A stretch of 64,000 bases of DNA from Geranomyces variabilis (Eukaryota > Chytridiomycota > Chytridiomycetes > Spizellomycetales > Powellomycetaceae): assembly GCA_027603065.1 (NCBI GenBank), contig JADGJP010000054.1:47342-111341 (forward strand). The letters run 5' to 3'. The position numbers and the translations under genes were made by a program. Positions 56,401 through 64,000 of this stretch are shown piece by piece. The notes below the pieces were generated by a model. The model worked only from the letters and a program-made list of their open reading frames with translations, did no database searches and was not told the DNA's origin. Position 1 is the first letter of the stretch. Every line of letters begins with the position of its first letter.

Positions 56401-57852
56401 AAGATGCTTAAATCTGTCTTGGCTGCCCCGACGCAGTGGTTCGATGAGACTCCGGTCGGCCGTATCAACAATCGCTTTTCCGGTGATGTCGGCACGATCG
56501 ACGAGAACCTTGTTTCAAGCTACGTACAATTTCTCTCCATGGCATTATCAACAATCTCGATCTTGATCATCATCTCGGCATCCAACCCGATCTTTCTCGT
56601 TCTACTTGTCCCGCTTGGAGCCGCATATTACGCCTTGCAAAACTACTATCTGCAAAGCTCGAGAGAACTCAAGCGGATGAATGCTCTCTCCGCCTCGCCA
56701 ATCGCGTCATACGCGTCCGGCTGTCTCGCCAGCGCCTCGACTGTTCGAGCTTTCTGGCAGCAAGCGGCTTTCCAAAAACGTTTCGCAAAAACATTGACGG
56801 TCAACCAAAGCAGCTTCTTAACTTTTCTCTGCGGCAACAAGTGGGTACAAGTCCGGTCAGAGTTTCTCGGAGCGATGGTCGTTCTCGGTGCTTCGCTGCT
56901 CGCTGTCGTGCGAAGGGACCACGTCTCGGCTGCAACGGCCGGTTTGACAATCAGTTACGCGATGCAGATCTCGTCGACGCTGATGGGCCTGCTACGGGTA
57001 TTTGGGGACGTCCAGAACCAGTCGGTTAGCATAGAACGGGTGGTTGAATACGGAGGCTTGACGCCCGAACAAAGCGTGGTGGTGCCGCCGGCGGTTCCGC
57101 TCGCAAGCGAGTGGCCAGAGGCTGGGGCGATCACGTTCGAAGATGTGCAGTTGCGGTATCGAGCGGGAACGCCGCTGGTGCTCAACAATCTCTCGTTCGC
57201 AATCCGCGCGGGCGAAAAGATCGGAATCGTTGGCCGCACGGGAGCCGGGAAGTCAAGCCTGGCTGTCGCGCTTTTCCGCATGGTAGAGCTCGCAGGCGGG
57301 CGGATCCTAGTAGACGGAGTCGACATTGCAACGATCCCTCTTGAGCACCTGCGATCGCGTATCACCATGATCCCGCAAGATCCGGCAATATTTGCTGGAA
57401 CCCTGCGCAGCAATCTTGATCCTCTTGGCATGGTCGCGGACGATGAAGCACTTTGGCTCACCCTCGAGCAGGTTGGCCTCAAGCCGACCGTGGCCGCACT
57501 GGACGGCAAGCTTGACGCTCTAGTCAAAGATGGTGGCAAAAACTTCAGCGTTGGCGAAAAGCAGCTGCTGTGTCTCGCGCGCGCAATGCTTCGCCAAACT
57601 CGCATTTTGGTGCTTGACGAAGCGACAGCCGGAGTGGACGCCGAGGCGGATGTGTTAATTCAGCGCACTCTGCGGGAAAAGTTTGTGGGCGTGACGGTGC
57701 TGGCGATTGCCCACCGGCTGGACACGATTGCAGATTATGACCGCGTGCTGGTGCTGGATGCCGGCGAGGTGCGAGAGTTTGGAGATCCGCGAGTTTTGAT
57801 GACGCAACCGGACAGTGCGTTTCGGGCCATGGCCAGTGCGGCGGCATCGTAG
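53485..57852 (+). CDS. ABCC/MRP-type ABC transporter
   Basis: One uninterrupted frame of 1455 residues. An N-terminal TMD0 of several helices is followed by the L0 linker (RISFCFMHPVMSKGKKATLT), TMD1, NBD1, TMD2 and NBD2. NBD1: Walker A GPLGSGKSTL, signature NLSGGQKQRVAIARA, Walker B IYLLDDCLSAVD with Asp where canonical NBDs have Glu, as is usual in ABCC proteins, and VTHNLRPL. NBD2: GRTGAGKSSL, signature NFSVGEKQLLCLARAML, Walker B ILVLDEATAGVD and IAHRLDTI. All ATPase motifs are intact, so an ATP-driven exporter of conjugates or organic anions at the vacuole or plasma membrane is likely. The lack of introns is unusual for this window. Confidence 0.95.
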   Translation: MTSGFCGAEAPSLSVFSLTPGVTDFSWCFQNAVLSPVPDLLVAVVALARIGFWLRREPSGFPLRWHHWLNQGVAVLLCAVAVANAVRSSATSHFGPAGTLQSVFHVVALAAAAIGQRIEHSRSFRAATFLLTYWLVAACVAAIRIRSFSTQPTPADSTLKAFAGVEVGLFAAQFVLECLTSAVDDINRKARPCPTGANVNVFSRISFCFMHPVMSKGKKATLTVDDLWAPTPKQTTEVLLGRFDHAWWSQPHGQKHRLLRTFFKAFYPLWVVAGFERLAFIVCSFLQPILFVHLLDVISSAETPVWVGCMLALLMTLCSLIASLMGVQQWTNAFLAGYQFRAAVNAAVYRKSFRLSAASRQLTSSGKITNHMTMDSGRIMNFMQTSHAFWSTPLSIVIAVLLLWQQLGVASLAGLAVILAILPLQAFMGRIYEKLFSKKMAAADTRISRIDETLDNIRTLKYFSWVSIFAARVQAARKKELGALRALAVYNTFETVLSAIAPMLVTLASFGTYIAIHPDAVMDPARIFVSISLFALVTDPISESSHWWTSGMASWASLKRLESYLVLDELDSQAVTHWDRNGSNEDAIFIRDGRFSWDGKRPVLSNINLRIPRDTLTAIVGPLGSGKSTLISALLGETARLYGVCAVGDGAKIAYVSQTSWIQNATLKENVLFGLPYDAKKYNAVLDACALRRDVELLAAGDETEIGEKGINLSGGQKQRVAIARAAYADTDIYLLDDCLSAVDSHVAAQIWDKCLLGLLAKKTRVLVTHNLRPLAQADHVVVIENGTITEQGTFPELIANESGSFKRMYDCMSVAEEADASDEKTLQQAEEDKSAADVVTAAPLTANPAAPVAATAEAEAGAKKGDLVVKETSAKGAVERRHYIAYLKACGVGWSIAALLLVCVAQAVLVGANVSLAAWSDSMTDANATHSSSFYLTIYAAIVAAAALAVGGSYALLYIRQGIAGGRVLHDKMLKSVLAAPTQWFDETPVGRINNRFSGDVGTIDENLVSSYVQFLSMALSTISILIIISASNPIFLVLLVPLGAAYYALQNYYLQSSRELKRMNALSASPIASYASGCLASASTVRAFWQQAAFQKRFAKTLTVNQSSFLTFLCGNKWVQVRSEFLGAMVVLGASLLAVVRRDHVSAATAGLTISYAMQISSTLMGLLRVFGDVQNQSVSIERVVEYGGLTPEQSVVVPPAVPLASEWPEAGAITFEDVQLRYRAGTPLVLNNLSFAIRAGEKIGIVGRTGAGKSSLAVALFRMVELAGGRILVDGVDIATIPLEHLRSRITMIPQDPAIFAGTLRSNLDPLGMVADDEALWLTLEQVGLKPTVAALDGKLDALVKDGGKNFSVGEKQLLCLARAMLRQTRILVLDEATAGVDAEADVLIQRTLREKFVGVTVLAIAHRLDTIADYDRVLVLDAGEVREFGDPRVLMTQPDSAFRAMASAAAS

Positions 57853-58320
57853 ACTTCTCTTGAAGACCTTTGCCTTAATTGTTGAGCAGCTTCGTCATGG
57901 ACTTTTCCCTTTTTTTTTGTTTGGCTCTCGGGATAATGTCTCCCACCGTTTCTTGTTTGGTTCGCGGAATTTGAAGCAGCTTCTAATAGAAAGTCGGTGT
58001 TAACTGGAAGTATGACGCGTTTCCATATATAGTAATTTGCTGTCAGAATCGCTGTCCAAAAAAAGAAGAACCGGTCCCCTGCTGTCCGCTCAGTTATTTA
58101 TGGCTTCAGGATTGTTTGCGACCTTCCGCTTCCCCACGATGTTCCCGTTCCGCACATTGTTCCCGATCCGCCTTCTCCGGTTAAGCCCCCCGAAGAGCAA
58201 CCCTGGGAGCTTTAGAAAGCCCTAGGACTCAAGCCGCACAACGCTTTCTGCCGCGAAAAACATTCCCATCGCGATCCAGTCCACCGGCAGTTCCCACCGT
58301 AAACCCATCGAAAAACTAAA

Positions 58321-58359
<39 letters not shown>

Positions 58360-58421
58360 CGAGAGCACGGACGAGAAACAAACGGTCGCCATTCATATAT
58401 CCCTGAAGATAACCCTCACAA
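57853..58421. other. Intergenic with GA microsatellite
   Basis: Separates the ABC transporter and the 7TM gene. A (GA)n tract lies at 58324-58353, about 70 bp before the next ATG. Nothing else seen. Confidence 0.5.
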
Positions 58422-59899
58422 ATGCAGACACCCCCGGCACCATGGGCCTGCGGCCTCGACGCCGTCCGCTCGCTAGACGGTTATGTCTCTGACCACTGGT
58501 CATTCCGCACTTCCATGTGCGTCAGCAACCGCGTCGTCCTGGCCTTTTCAATACCGTGTCTGGCTCTTTCATTCTGTGTCGGCGTGTCAATGCTCGTTTT
58601 GTTGGCCAGGGACTACAAGCTTACTGGCAAAGCAATGAACATGAGCAAAATGTTTTACGTGAGTTACAGTCGCGATTTTATATTGCCTTACTTTGTTTGG
58701 TGTGCGTGGATCTGATTTTCATCGACGATTTCAACAGATGTCGTCGTCGTTTACCGGTTTCGGGCTTATGCTCGGTGCTATGGGCTTTCTGGTCTCGGGT
58801 CCGTGGATGGTGGTCCTGAGCTCTTGCACGTACATGGTGGGCTCGCAAGGTAGGGGAGCGTTTTGTACCGGGAGGTGGGGGCAAACCGTTCAGACGAGTA
58901 ACGCACTGGCTTTCTCGCTTTTTTGGCGCATCTGTTTCCTCCGCTAGCACTCATCGGAGCCGCCTATTCCACTCTTTTTCAATGGATCTCTGTTACTAGT
59001 AAAATGCTGCAAATATCCGACGAAGAATGGTTGGTCTTGCGCGTGCAACAACTGCGCAAAGCGCTTCAGTTCCCAACGTACCTCGTGTTCGCCTTTTGTA
59101 TGCCGGTTTGCATCATCCGCTCCGCATCGTCAAACAACATCGTGCTTTTCAACGTCACGAATACACTGTATCTTGGGGGGATGTTGCCGTGGTTCTGCAT
59201 GTGGTACGTGTTCCAAGTAAACCGATTCGACAGGGGAAATATCTCGAGGGAAACAAAAGTTGATCTTTTGGTATGCTTTTTATTTCCCGTTTTCTTCGGT
59301 TTCTCTTTTAGGTGCACGTGCGCGAGCCAGTTTTCGGTTCATTTCGCACGCCTGATTGAGGCGACGGTAGATGGAACGAAAGACTTCACCTTCACGATTC
59401 AAAAATCTGCCGGCGGTCCGCGGGCGACAATTACACAACTACCGCACGAGTTTAGACCAACTCTGCACAGTGCAATCATGTCCTCGCCCGTCAATCCCGG
59501 AAGCAACAATACGGCCAACCCGGCAAAAGAGCGAGCGATTGAGATGCTCGCGGTCGCCAGGCGCGTGCGAATTGTCGGAGTATTAATTGCGGCGGACAAA
59601 ATCGTTTTTATCCTCATCTATGTCGTGCTTATCATTCATGGCTTGCTTTCTTGGCAAAAGCCGGAGCTTCCATCCTGGCCGTTTGGATTCTACGCCGTCA
59701 TGGTCGGTGGAATTCCAGGGTAAGCAACAAAAACTTGGGGGCGTGTTACGGCCCCACATCAGCACGCCTAAGTTTTGTAACCATTTTTTGTTTCTACAGG
59801 GCAAACTTTTTGGTGATGGCGATGAGCTATTATCACCTTACTACAGGGCCTAGCCGAGCGGCGGCGCGATCAACAAACGTGACCAAAGAAATGCTTTAA
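58422..59899 (+). CDS. Seven-helix membrane protein, GPCR-like
   Basis: Four exons, 58422-58658, 58738-58849, 58948-59719 and 59800-59899; 406 residues. Hydrophobic helices in order: VVLAFSIPCLALSFCVGVSM; FGLMLGAMGFLVSGPWMVVL; LALIGAAYSTLFQWIS; FPTYLVFAFCMPVCII; LGGMLPWFCMWYVFQV; VRIVGVLIAADKIVFILIYV; FYAVMVGGIPGANFLVMAMS; a further apolar stretch (LLVCFLFPVFFGFSF) lies before the large hydrophilic loop. The N-terminus is short and Cys-containing. The layout suits a receptor or other 7TM protein, but no GPCR class motif was recognised. Its stop is 213 bp from the stop of the convergent membrane protein. Confidence 0.65.
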
Positions 59900-60112
59900 C
59901 CCTTTACCGTACCACACATTACAAACATTACTATCTGAGAGTTCTTCACCCTTTTTCCTTATTTTGAGAACGAAGCACGCTTGCTTGAAAATAGTTTTAG
60001 GTTACTATATCTTATTGAATATACCACTTTGCTCCCTCAAAAGAGAATTATAAGCAAAGTAATTTCCGACAAAACTCATCGAGGCCGTCGCAGCCACCGG
60101 CCAGGTGACTGT

Positions 60113-62289
60113 CTATGACTCACTATGATCCTCTACTCCATTCGATCCCGGCGGTAATAACGCTTTGCCTTTAAGCAGGCGCCGGCGGAACGTAGGCCGC
60201 GGCCTATGCCAGCCGGATTTCAAAAATACTGCCGAGGCGCCAGGACGAATCTTTCCTGACTGGCGACCGGTGTAAGACCGCGTTGCGCTGAACGGATCCA
60301 CTGCTCCGACTTTTGAAATGCACGCATGACCAACCGGTCCTGACACGTCGATCGATCCGCCCATACAGACTAATGTCGATGCACCCACGCGCTGCAGCGC
60401 CTGCGGGGTGTGGTCGCACATTTTTCCAAACTCATGAGCGGCTTCCGAGCCGTCTAGCAAGGTTGCGAAGCGCAGCGGGCTCTCGACCGCAGAGACTGCA
60501 CGGCGATAATTGCGCAAACCGACCATGAGCTGAATGTCACGCTCGCTGATAAAAGTGTAGAGCGAAAGGGCGGCCGCGCCGCCACCAAATATCAAGCCGA
60601 GGACGTGTGCGTAAGCGGGCATTTGAATCGTGCCGGCGCCAAGTGGCGCATAGCCGTCGCAAGGGACGCTACCGCCGTGAAGGTATGAGCCTGACGTGAG
60701 ACGGTGCAGGCCACCGATAAAGCGGTAGACGATATGGTTTGCATACTCAGGCAGAATGGTTCCATTGAATGGCGGGTCGCCGTCAAGCTCGAAGGCGAGA
60801 CCTCCCGCCCAACCGTCACGCGGCCAGCGGCCGACGACCTCGTCCAAGTGCTCGGCGCCTCGGTGCCATAAGCTTGCATAGTTTGGATCCGCGGGTCCCA
60901 CAACTTCCGAGTTAATGGTAAAGTCTGAAAAAGACCTTGAAGCTGCCACACGAATTATGGTACTGAGGCCGGTCACGGACACTGACTGGGTCGATGCCAC
61001 GCAGTCGGTTTTGCTTCCGTCAGCGCCATAGCCCCACAAATGGAACTTGATCAAGCAAAAACTATCTTGGCACTCGGCTGTCGGGTTGAGAATGGCAAAG
61101 TCTGTGATTCCTGCCGCCACCGGGCGGATTCCGTCATATTTTGCTGCTCCGACCATAACAGGCTCATCACACGCCACCTGCACACGAAGTGCTTGTACGT
61201 GCTCTGGGGAAGCGAGATTTTTGAAAAGGAAGATAAGCAGAAGAAACTTCCGAGAGATGGTAAGGGCGGGAAAACCTTACGTTCAACTTGGTAGCGTGTA
61301 AGCTCTTCGTGACCATCCGCGTCAATTCCAGCAACGACAAATGATTCGGCGCCGATGTTCGCGACCATCGATGCCGTCGTAATTCCGGCGAGGTAATAGT
61401 CAGCCCCCCTCACCCAACTCGTAAAATTTACTGGCTGCACCGTGGCATAGCTGGGAATATCGCAACTGAAGCCCGTTATTGGTGACATTGTCGATTCAAA
61501 GTCGGTCCCAAGAACCAACAGCACGTGGAGAATGGGTGTAGCAGCCGCAATGATAAAGCCGGCAGTGGCTGTCATGATGAGCCCGTTGGCGCGACGACCT
61601 ATCGTGGCGTGGTCTTTGGCCTTTCGCAACCGCTGGCGATCGCCGAAGAGACATCTCATAGCCGAGAACAGCCCTCCAAAGCACTGAGCAACGTGATGCA
61701 GCGATAGACCGTCTTCACCTAGAAGGGCGGCTGCGGTGTATGTTTGGGCAGAACAGACGGCTGCGAGTGCGCAGCATCGCTCCACCGCTAAACACACCAA
61801 GCCCACCGCGATGTGCAGCGCATTGTACCACCCTACGCTGGGCACTGTTGCCGATGAACCCATGTGGCTAAGCACAGCGAGCGCAACGCCGCAAATGATT
61901 CCGCTAAGGGAGATAACGCGGACCTTAATGTCGTGCGCTCTCCATGAATCGAAATGACTGCTGATGGTGTCCTTGACCGAATATTTGCTCGCTTTTGCAG
62001 AGCTTTTAGAATGAAACATTTGAGGCGGAAGTTCTGGCAGAGCACCGGCTATTGACAAAGCATTCTCAATATCCTCCTTTGCGTCTCCAACGATGCCGTC
62101 GTGGATTTCGCCATCGCCGGCAGGTAGTTCGGCGGTGCCCAGGATAGAATGCCTGCTCCCATGGCGCGAGCGCATCAAAGAAGAGTTGCCAAAGATAATG
62201 CCTCTAGGAGCGTGAGGATGATCGCCCATGGCAATATGGAGCTCCGGAGTAAATAGGAGATTAAATTCTTCGACGGATGGGTCTACCAC
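60113..62289 (-). CDS. Large membrane protein with ectodomain, unknown family
   Basis: Two exons, 62289-61281 and 61191-60113 (intron 61192-61280), 695 residues in frame. The N-terminal ~130 residues are soluble. Helices follow: VISLSGIICGVALAVLSHMG; LHIAVGLVCLAVERCCALAA; ANGLIMTATAGFIIAAATPI. A large loop of about 280 residues with Cys, NFT and NGT sequons is probably extracellular. The last helix is AYAHVLGLIFGGGAAALSLY, then a cytoplasmic tail. No domain recognised; fungal proteins of this layout exist without known function. The acceptor was chosen because it alone keeps the frame. Confidence 0.6.
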
Positions 62290-62639
62290 AGATGTTGCTG
62301 GGAATTTAAGTTTTTTTGTGCGAGTTATTAGAAAAGGATGAATTTCTCGATTATCTCCGATTCGACACCACGAGAGGCGCGTGGCGAAAGGCCCTGGAAT
62401 AGAACCCGATTGCTAAAATCGACAGTACGAGCCGGTCACGTTTCGTCATCCCGCTGCTAGCTAAGTTTATTTTTTGGTATTCTTGAAACCGCTGGTGCTC
62501 ATATTAATAAGTACTTTTCGACAGTAAACGTATTCAACTCATAAAAACATTGAGATGCCGGCCAAAGTGCAACATCTCGGCGGTTGGGGAGGCAGAAGAA
62601 CAAACAAACTTAAAAAAGTAACCAGCTAGTCTTTGCCGT
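62290..62639. other. Intergenic, nothing recognised
   Basis: AT-rich stretch upstream of the large membrane protein gene; no gene, repeat or clear promoter element identified. Confidence 0.4.
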
Positions 62640-62698
62640 TTCGCAAACACTTCGCTGGCGGCATGATACAGCGTCTACCGCACTGAGCTATCCCCAGT
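62636..62698 (-). other. Degenerate tRNA-like segment
   Basis: The minus strand begins ggggatagctcagtgcggta, a canonical D-arm/A-box, followed by a cgctg/cagcg stem with an 11-nt loop. The T-arm lacks a B-box. Probably a tRNA pseudogene. Confidence 0.4.
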
Positions 62699-62885
62699 GT
62701 CGCTCCCAAGCGCTCCCTGACTCTTGACAGTTTCGAAAGGCCGTCTGCAGCTCTTGTCTTTTCTTCAGCGAGGCTTTTGAAACCGCCGCCTGCGGTAGGT
62801 AGAGTTGGTGCAGCATTACGGAACATACCGATTGAATTGCAAGCGTGTTATGAGCTCACGGTGTGGTGTCATGACGACAAAACCC

Positions 62886-62932
62886 ATACCGTTTGTTAGA
62901 GCATCTGACTTTTAATCAGAGGGTTGCAGGTT
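62886..62932 (+). other. Truncated tRNA-Lys(UUU) relic
   Basis: gttagagcatctgactttta followed by atcaga matches the D-arm end and anticodon arm of tRNA-Lys: stem tctga/tcaga, loop cttttaa, anticodon ttt at 62911-62913. After gggttgcaggtt the T-arm is lost. The 5' acceptor side is also degraded. Confidence 0.65.
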
Positions 62933-63552
62933 AATGACTTCATCTTCAGCATTTACACTCTTAGTTGCCATTTTATTTAAATGGGTTTTGGACAGCGACA
63001 AGCCAGTGCAATTTACTGCTAAAAGCAGTGCAGTACATGCGAAGCAGGCCAGCAGATACAGCTCCAGCACGCCCATCCAGGATCCCGCTGCTTGTTGGTC
63101 AGCAATCCCGTTCGGGACTCGCCCGAAGCGCACGAGGACGAGCCTGAAGAGCAGCTGCTAGCAGCGCTATCCCGCCTGCCGTCGTTAGCGAGCTCTGCGT
63201 CGTCGCCGTCATTGCCATGCGACAAGTCGTCATATTGTTGGTCCCAGGGAGTAGCGGGAGCAGGACTGGCGGCAGCAACAGCAGCAGCGGGAACACGGCG
63301 GTCGCGGTTGGCGGTTGCCCGCTTGAGTTGAGTCTCGAGCCGGGCAATGTGCCGTTCGGAATCCGTCTGCAGCGCCCATTGCGGTGGCTGATCGTCGTTA
63401 CCGGTACTGGGTGGAGGCCAGGAGCACGAGAGCCCTGTCATGGTCGGCACGAAACACGAGAAGGTCGCGGGCGTGGCCAGATCACGGTCAGCATATACAC
63501 TCCCGCATCCTCCTCGCCCGTCCGTCCTGCCCGCGCCGGCCGTCCTCTCCAA
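62912..63552 (-). CDS. Possible tail-anchored coiled-coil protein (frame unresolved)
   Basis: The minus strand has a hydrophilic segment (below 63552) with a short coiled coil (SERHIARLETQLKRATANRD) and a Ser/Ala-rich acidic stretch. In another frame below 63133 a single hydrophobic helix occurs (LELYLLACFACTALLLAV) near the end. The two could be one gene with an unrecognised intron near 63100. The end overlaps the tRNA-Lys relic. Weak call. Confidence 0.25.
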
Positions 63553-63918
63553 ATGCCCAAATACTCCTTCCCGTCAATCCACGACTTTCCGCCATTCTAC
63601 ACGTAACGTCCCTTGTGGGATCTTTGCCCTTCTTTTCACGCGTGCCGAACTCACCTAAAAACAAAACCACCGGTTACAGCCTTCAACCAACACTCGCAAC
63701 CCGCGCAAAGCAGCTCCAACTATGGTGCGAGATCGTCCTGCAGTATTGCATCGTTACGCGAACGTCTGTCATCCATCTTGCTGCGTGCTCGCCCGACGCC
63801 ACAACGATATTCCATAATGAAAAGATTAGACGTGCGTTTCGCAGAAAGGAGCGGCGAGAGATATGGAATGGGAGCCGCGAGAGAAAGGATGCGATTGGAT
63901 GAAGAGCGGATGCCGACA

Positions 63919-63920
<2 letters not shown>

Positions 63921-64000
<80 letters not shown>
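63921..64000. repeat. (TC)n microsatellite at window edge
   Basis: A pure ct repeat of at least 80 bp runs to the right edge and may continue beyond it. Nothing else was recognised from 63553 to here. Confidence 0.98.

Noticed and set aside
53485-57852. Possible bacterial transfer of the intronless ABC transporter
   Set aside because: Full-length ABCC architecture with TMD0 and degenerate NBD1 Walker B is typical of eukaryotes; lack of introns alone is weak evidence.
59271-59311. 41-nt intron with gtatgc donor in the 7TM gene
   Set aside because: Removing it shifts the frame; reading through gives an additional apolar segment and keeps the frame open.

Overview
This window is nuclear DNA of a fungus. 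The genes are split by short introns (mostly 40-115 nt, GT-AG) and encode fungal families: a Zn2Cys6 transcription factor, a Kch1/Prm6-type potassium transport protein, a GRAM/VASt sterol-transfer protein and hybrid histidine kinases. A Crinkler-type nuclease-kinase gene, an MSV199-like relic, a tandem (dual) hybrid histidine kinase and many lineage-specific membrane proteins point to an early-diverging, chytrid-like fungus. That placement is inference; no rRNA or mitochondrial marker is present.

Layout. 0-13 kb: a GPI-anchored secreted protein; a gene fragment; a GRAM-VASt lipid-transfer protein (-); a phosphate-carrier relic (-); a ubiquitin-specific protease (+); a seven-helix receptor (-); a decayed gene carrying a solo MITE end. 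13-22.5 kb: a dual hybrid histidine kinase and translesion polymerase REV1, both +. 22.5-26.7 kb is an accessory island: a mariner-type MITE, an MSV199-like pseudogene, a broken Crinkler-type nuclease-kinase and a foldback. 26.7-33 kb is core: PDCD2/TSR4 (-) divergent from glycerol kinase (+), then an iron-dependent alcohol dehydrogenase (-). 33-41 kb is repeat-rich: tRNA-like (SINE-like) repeats, foldbacks, duplicated and broken genes of unknown family, plus an intact thioredoxin-reductase-like flavoprotein. 41-46.5 kb: the Zn2Cys6 regulator (-) divergent from the KCH protein (+). 46.5-49.7 kb: mostly non-coding, with a 59-bp tandem array. 49.7-64 kb: a mitochondrial-type DNA polymerase beta homologue (-), a second MITE, an intronless ABCC transporter (+), a 7TM protein (+) convergent with a large membrane protein (-), and tRNA relics.

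Functional themes. Signalling (dual histidine kinase, receptors), DNA damage tolerance and repair (REV1, polymerase beta-like), membrane transport (ABCC, KCH, sterol transfer) and housekeeping (glycerol kinase, TSR4). No operon-like or gene-cluster logic is seen; neighbours look functionally unrelated apart from two divergent promoter pairs.

Most notable observations. The polymerase beta homologue has an intact eight-exon structure and fold markers, yet lacks all three catalytic aspartates and the lyase lysine. Five loci carry near-perfect short-spacer inverted repeats of unrelated sequence. Fragments of the histidine kinase gene have been copied to two other places. Exon boundaries given as exact were derived by hand from reading frame plus splice consensus; no transcript evidence was available.
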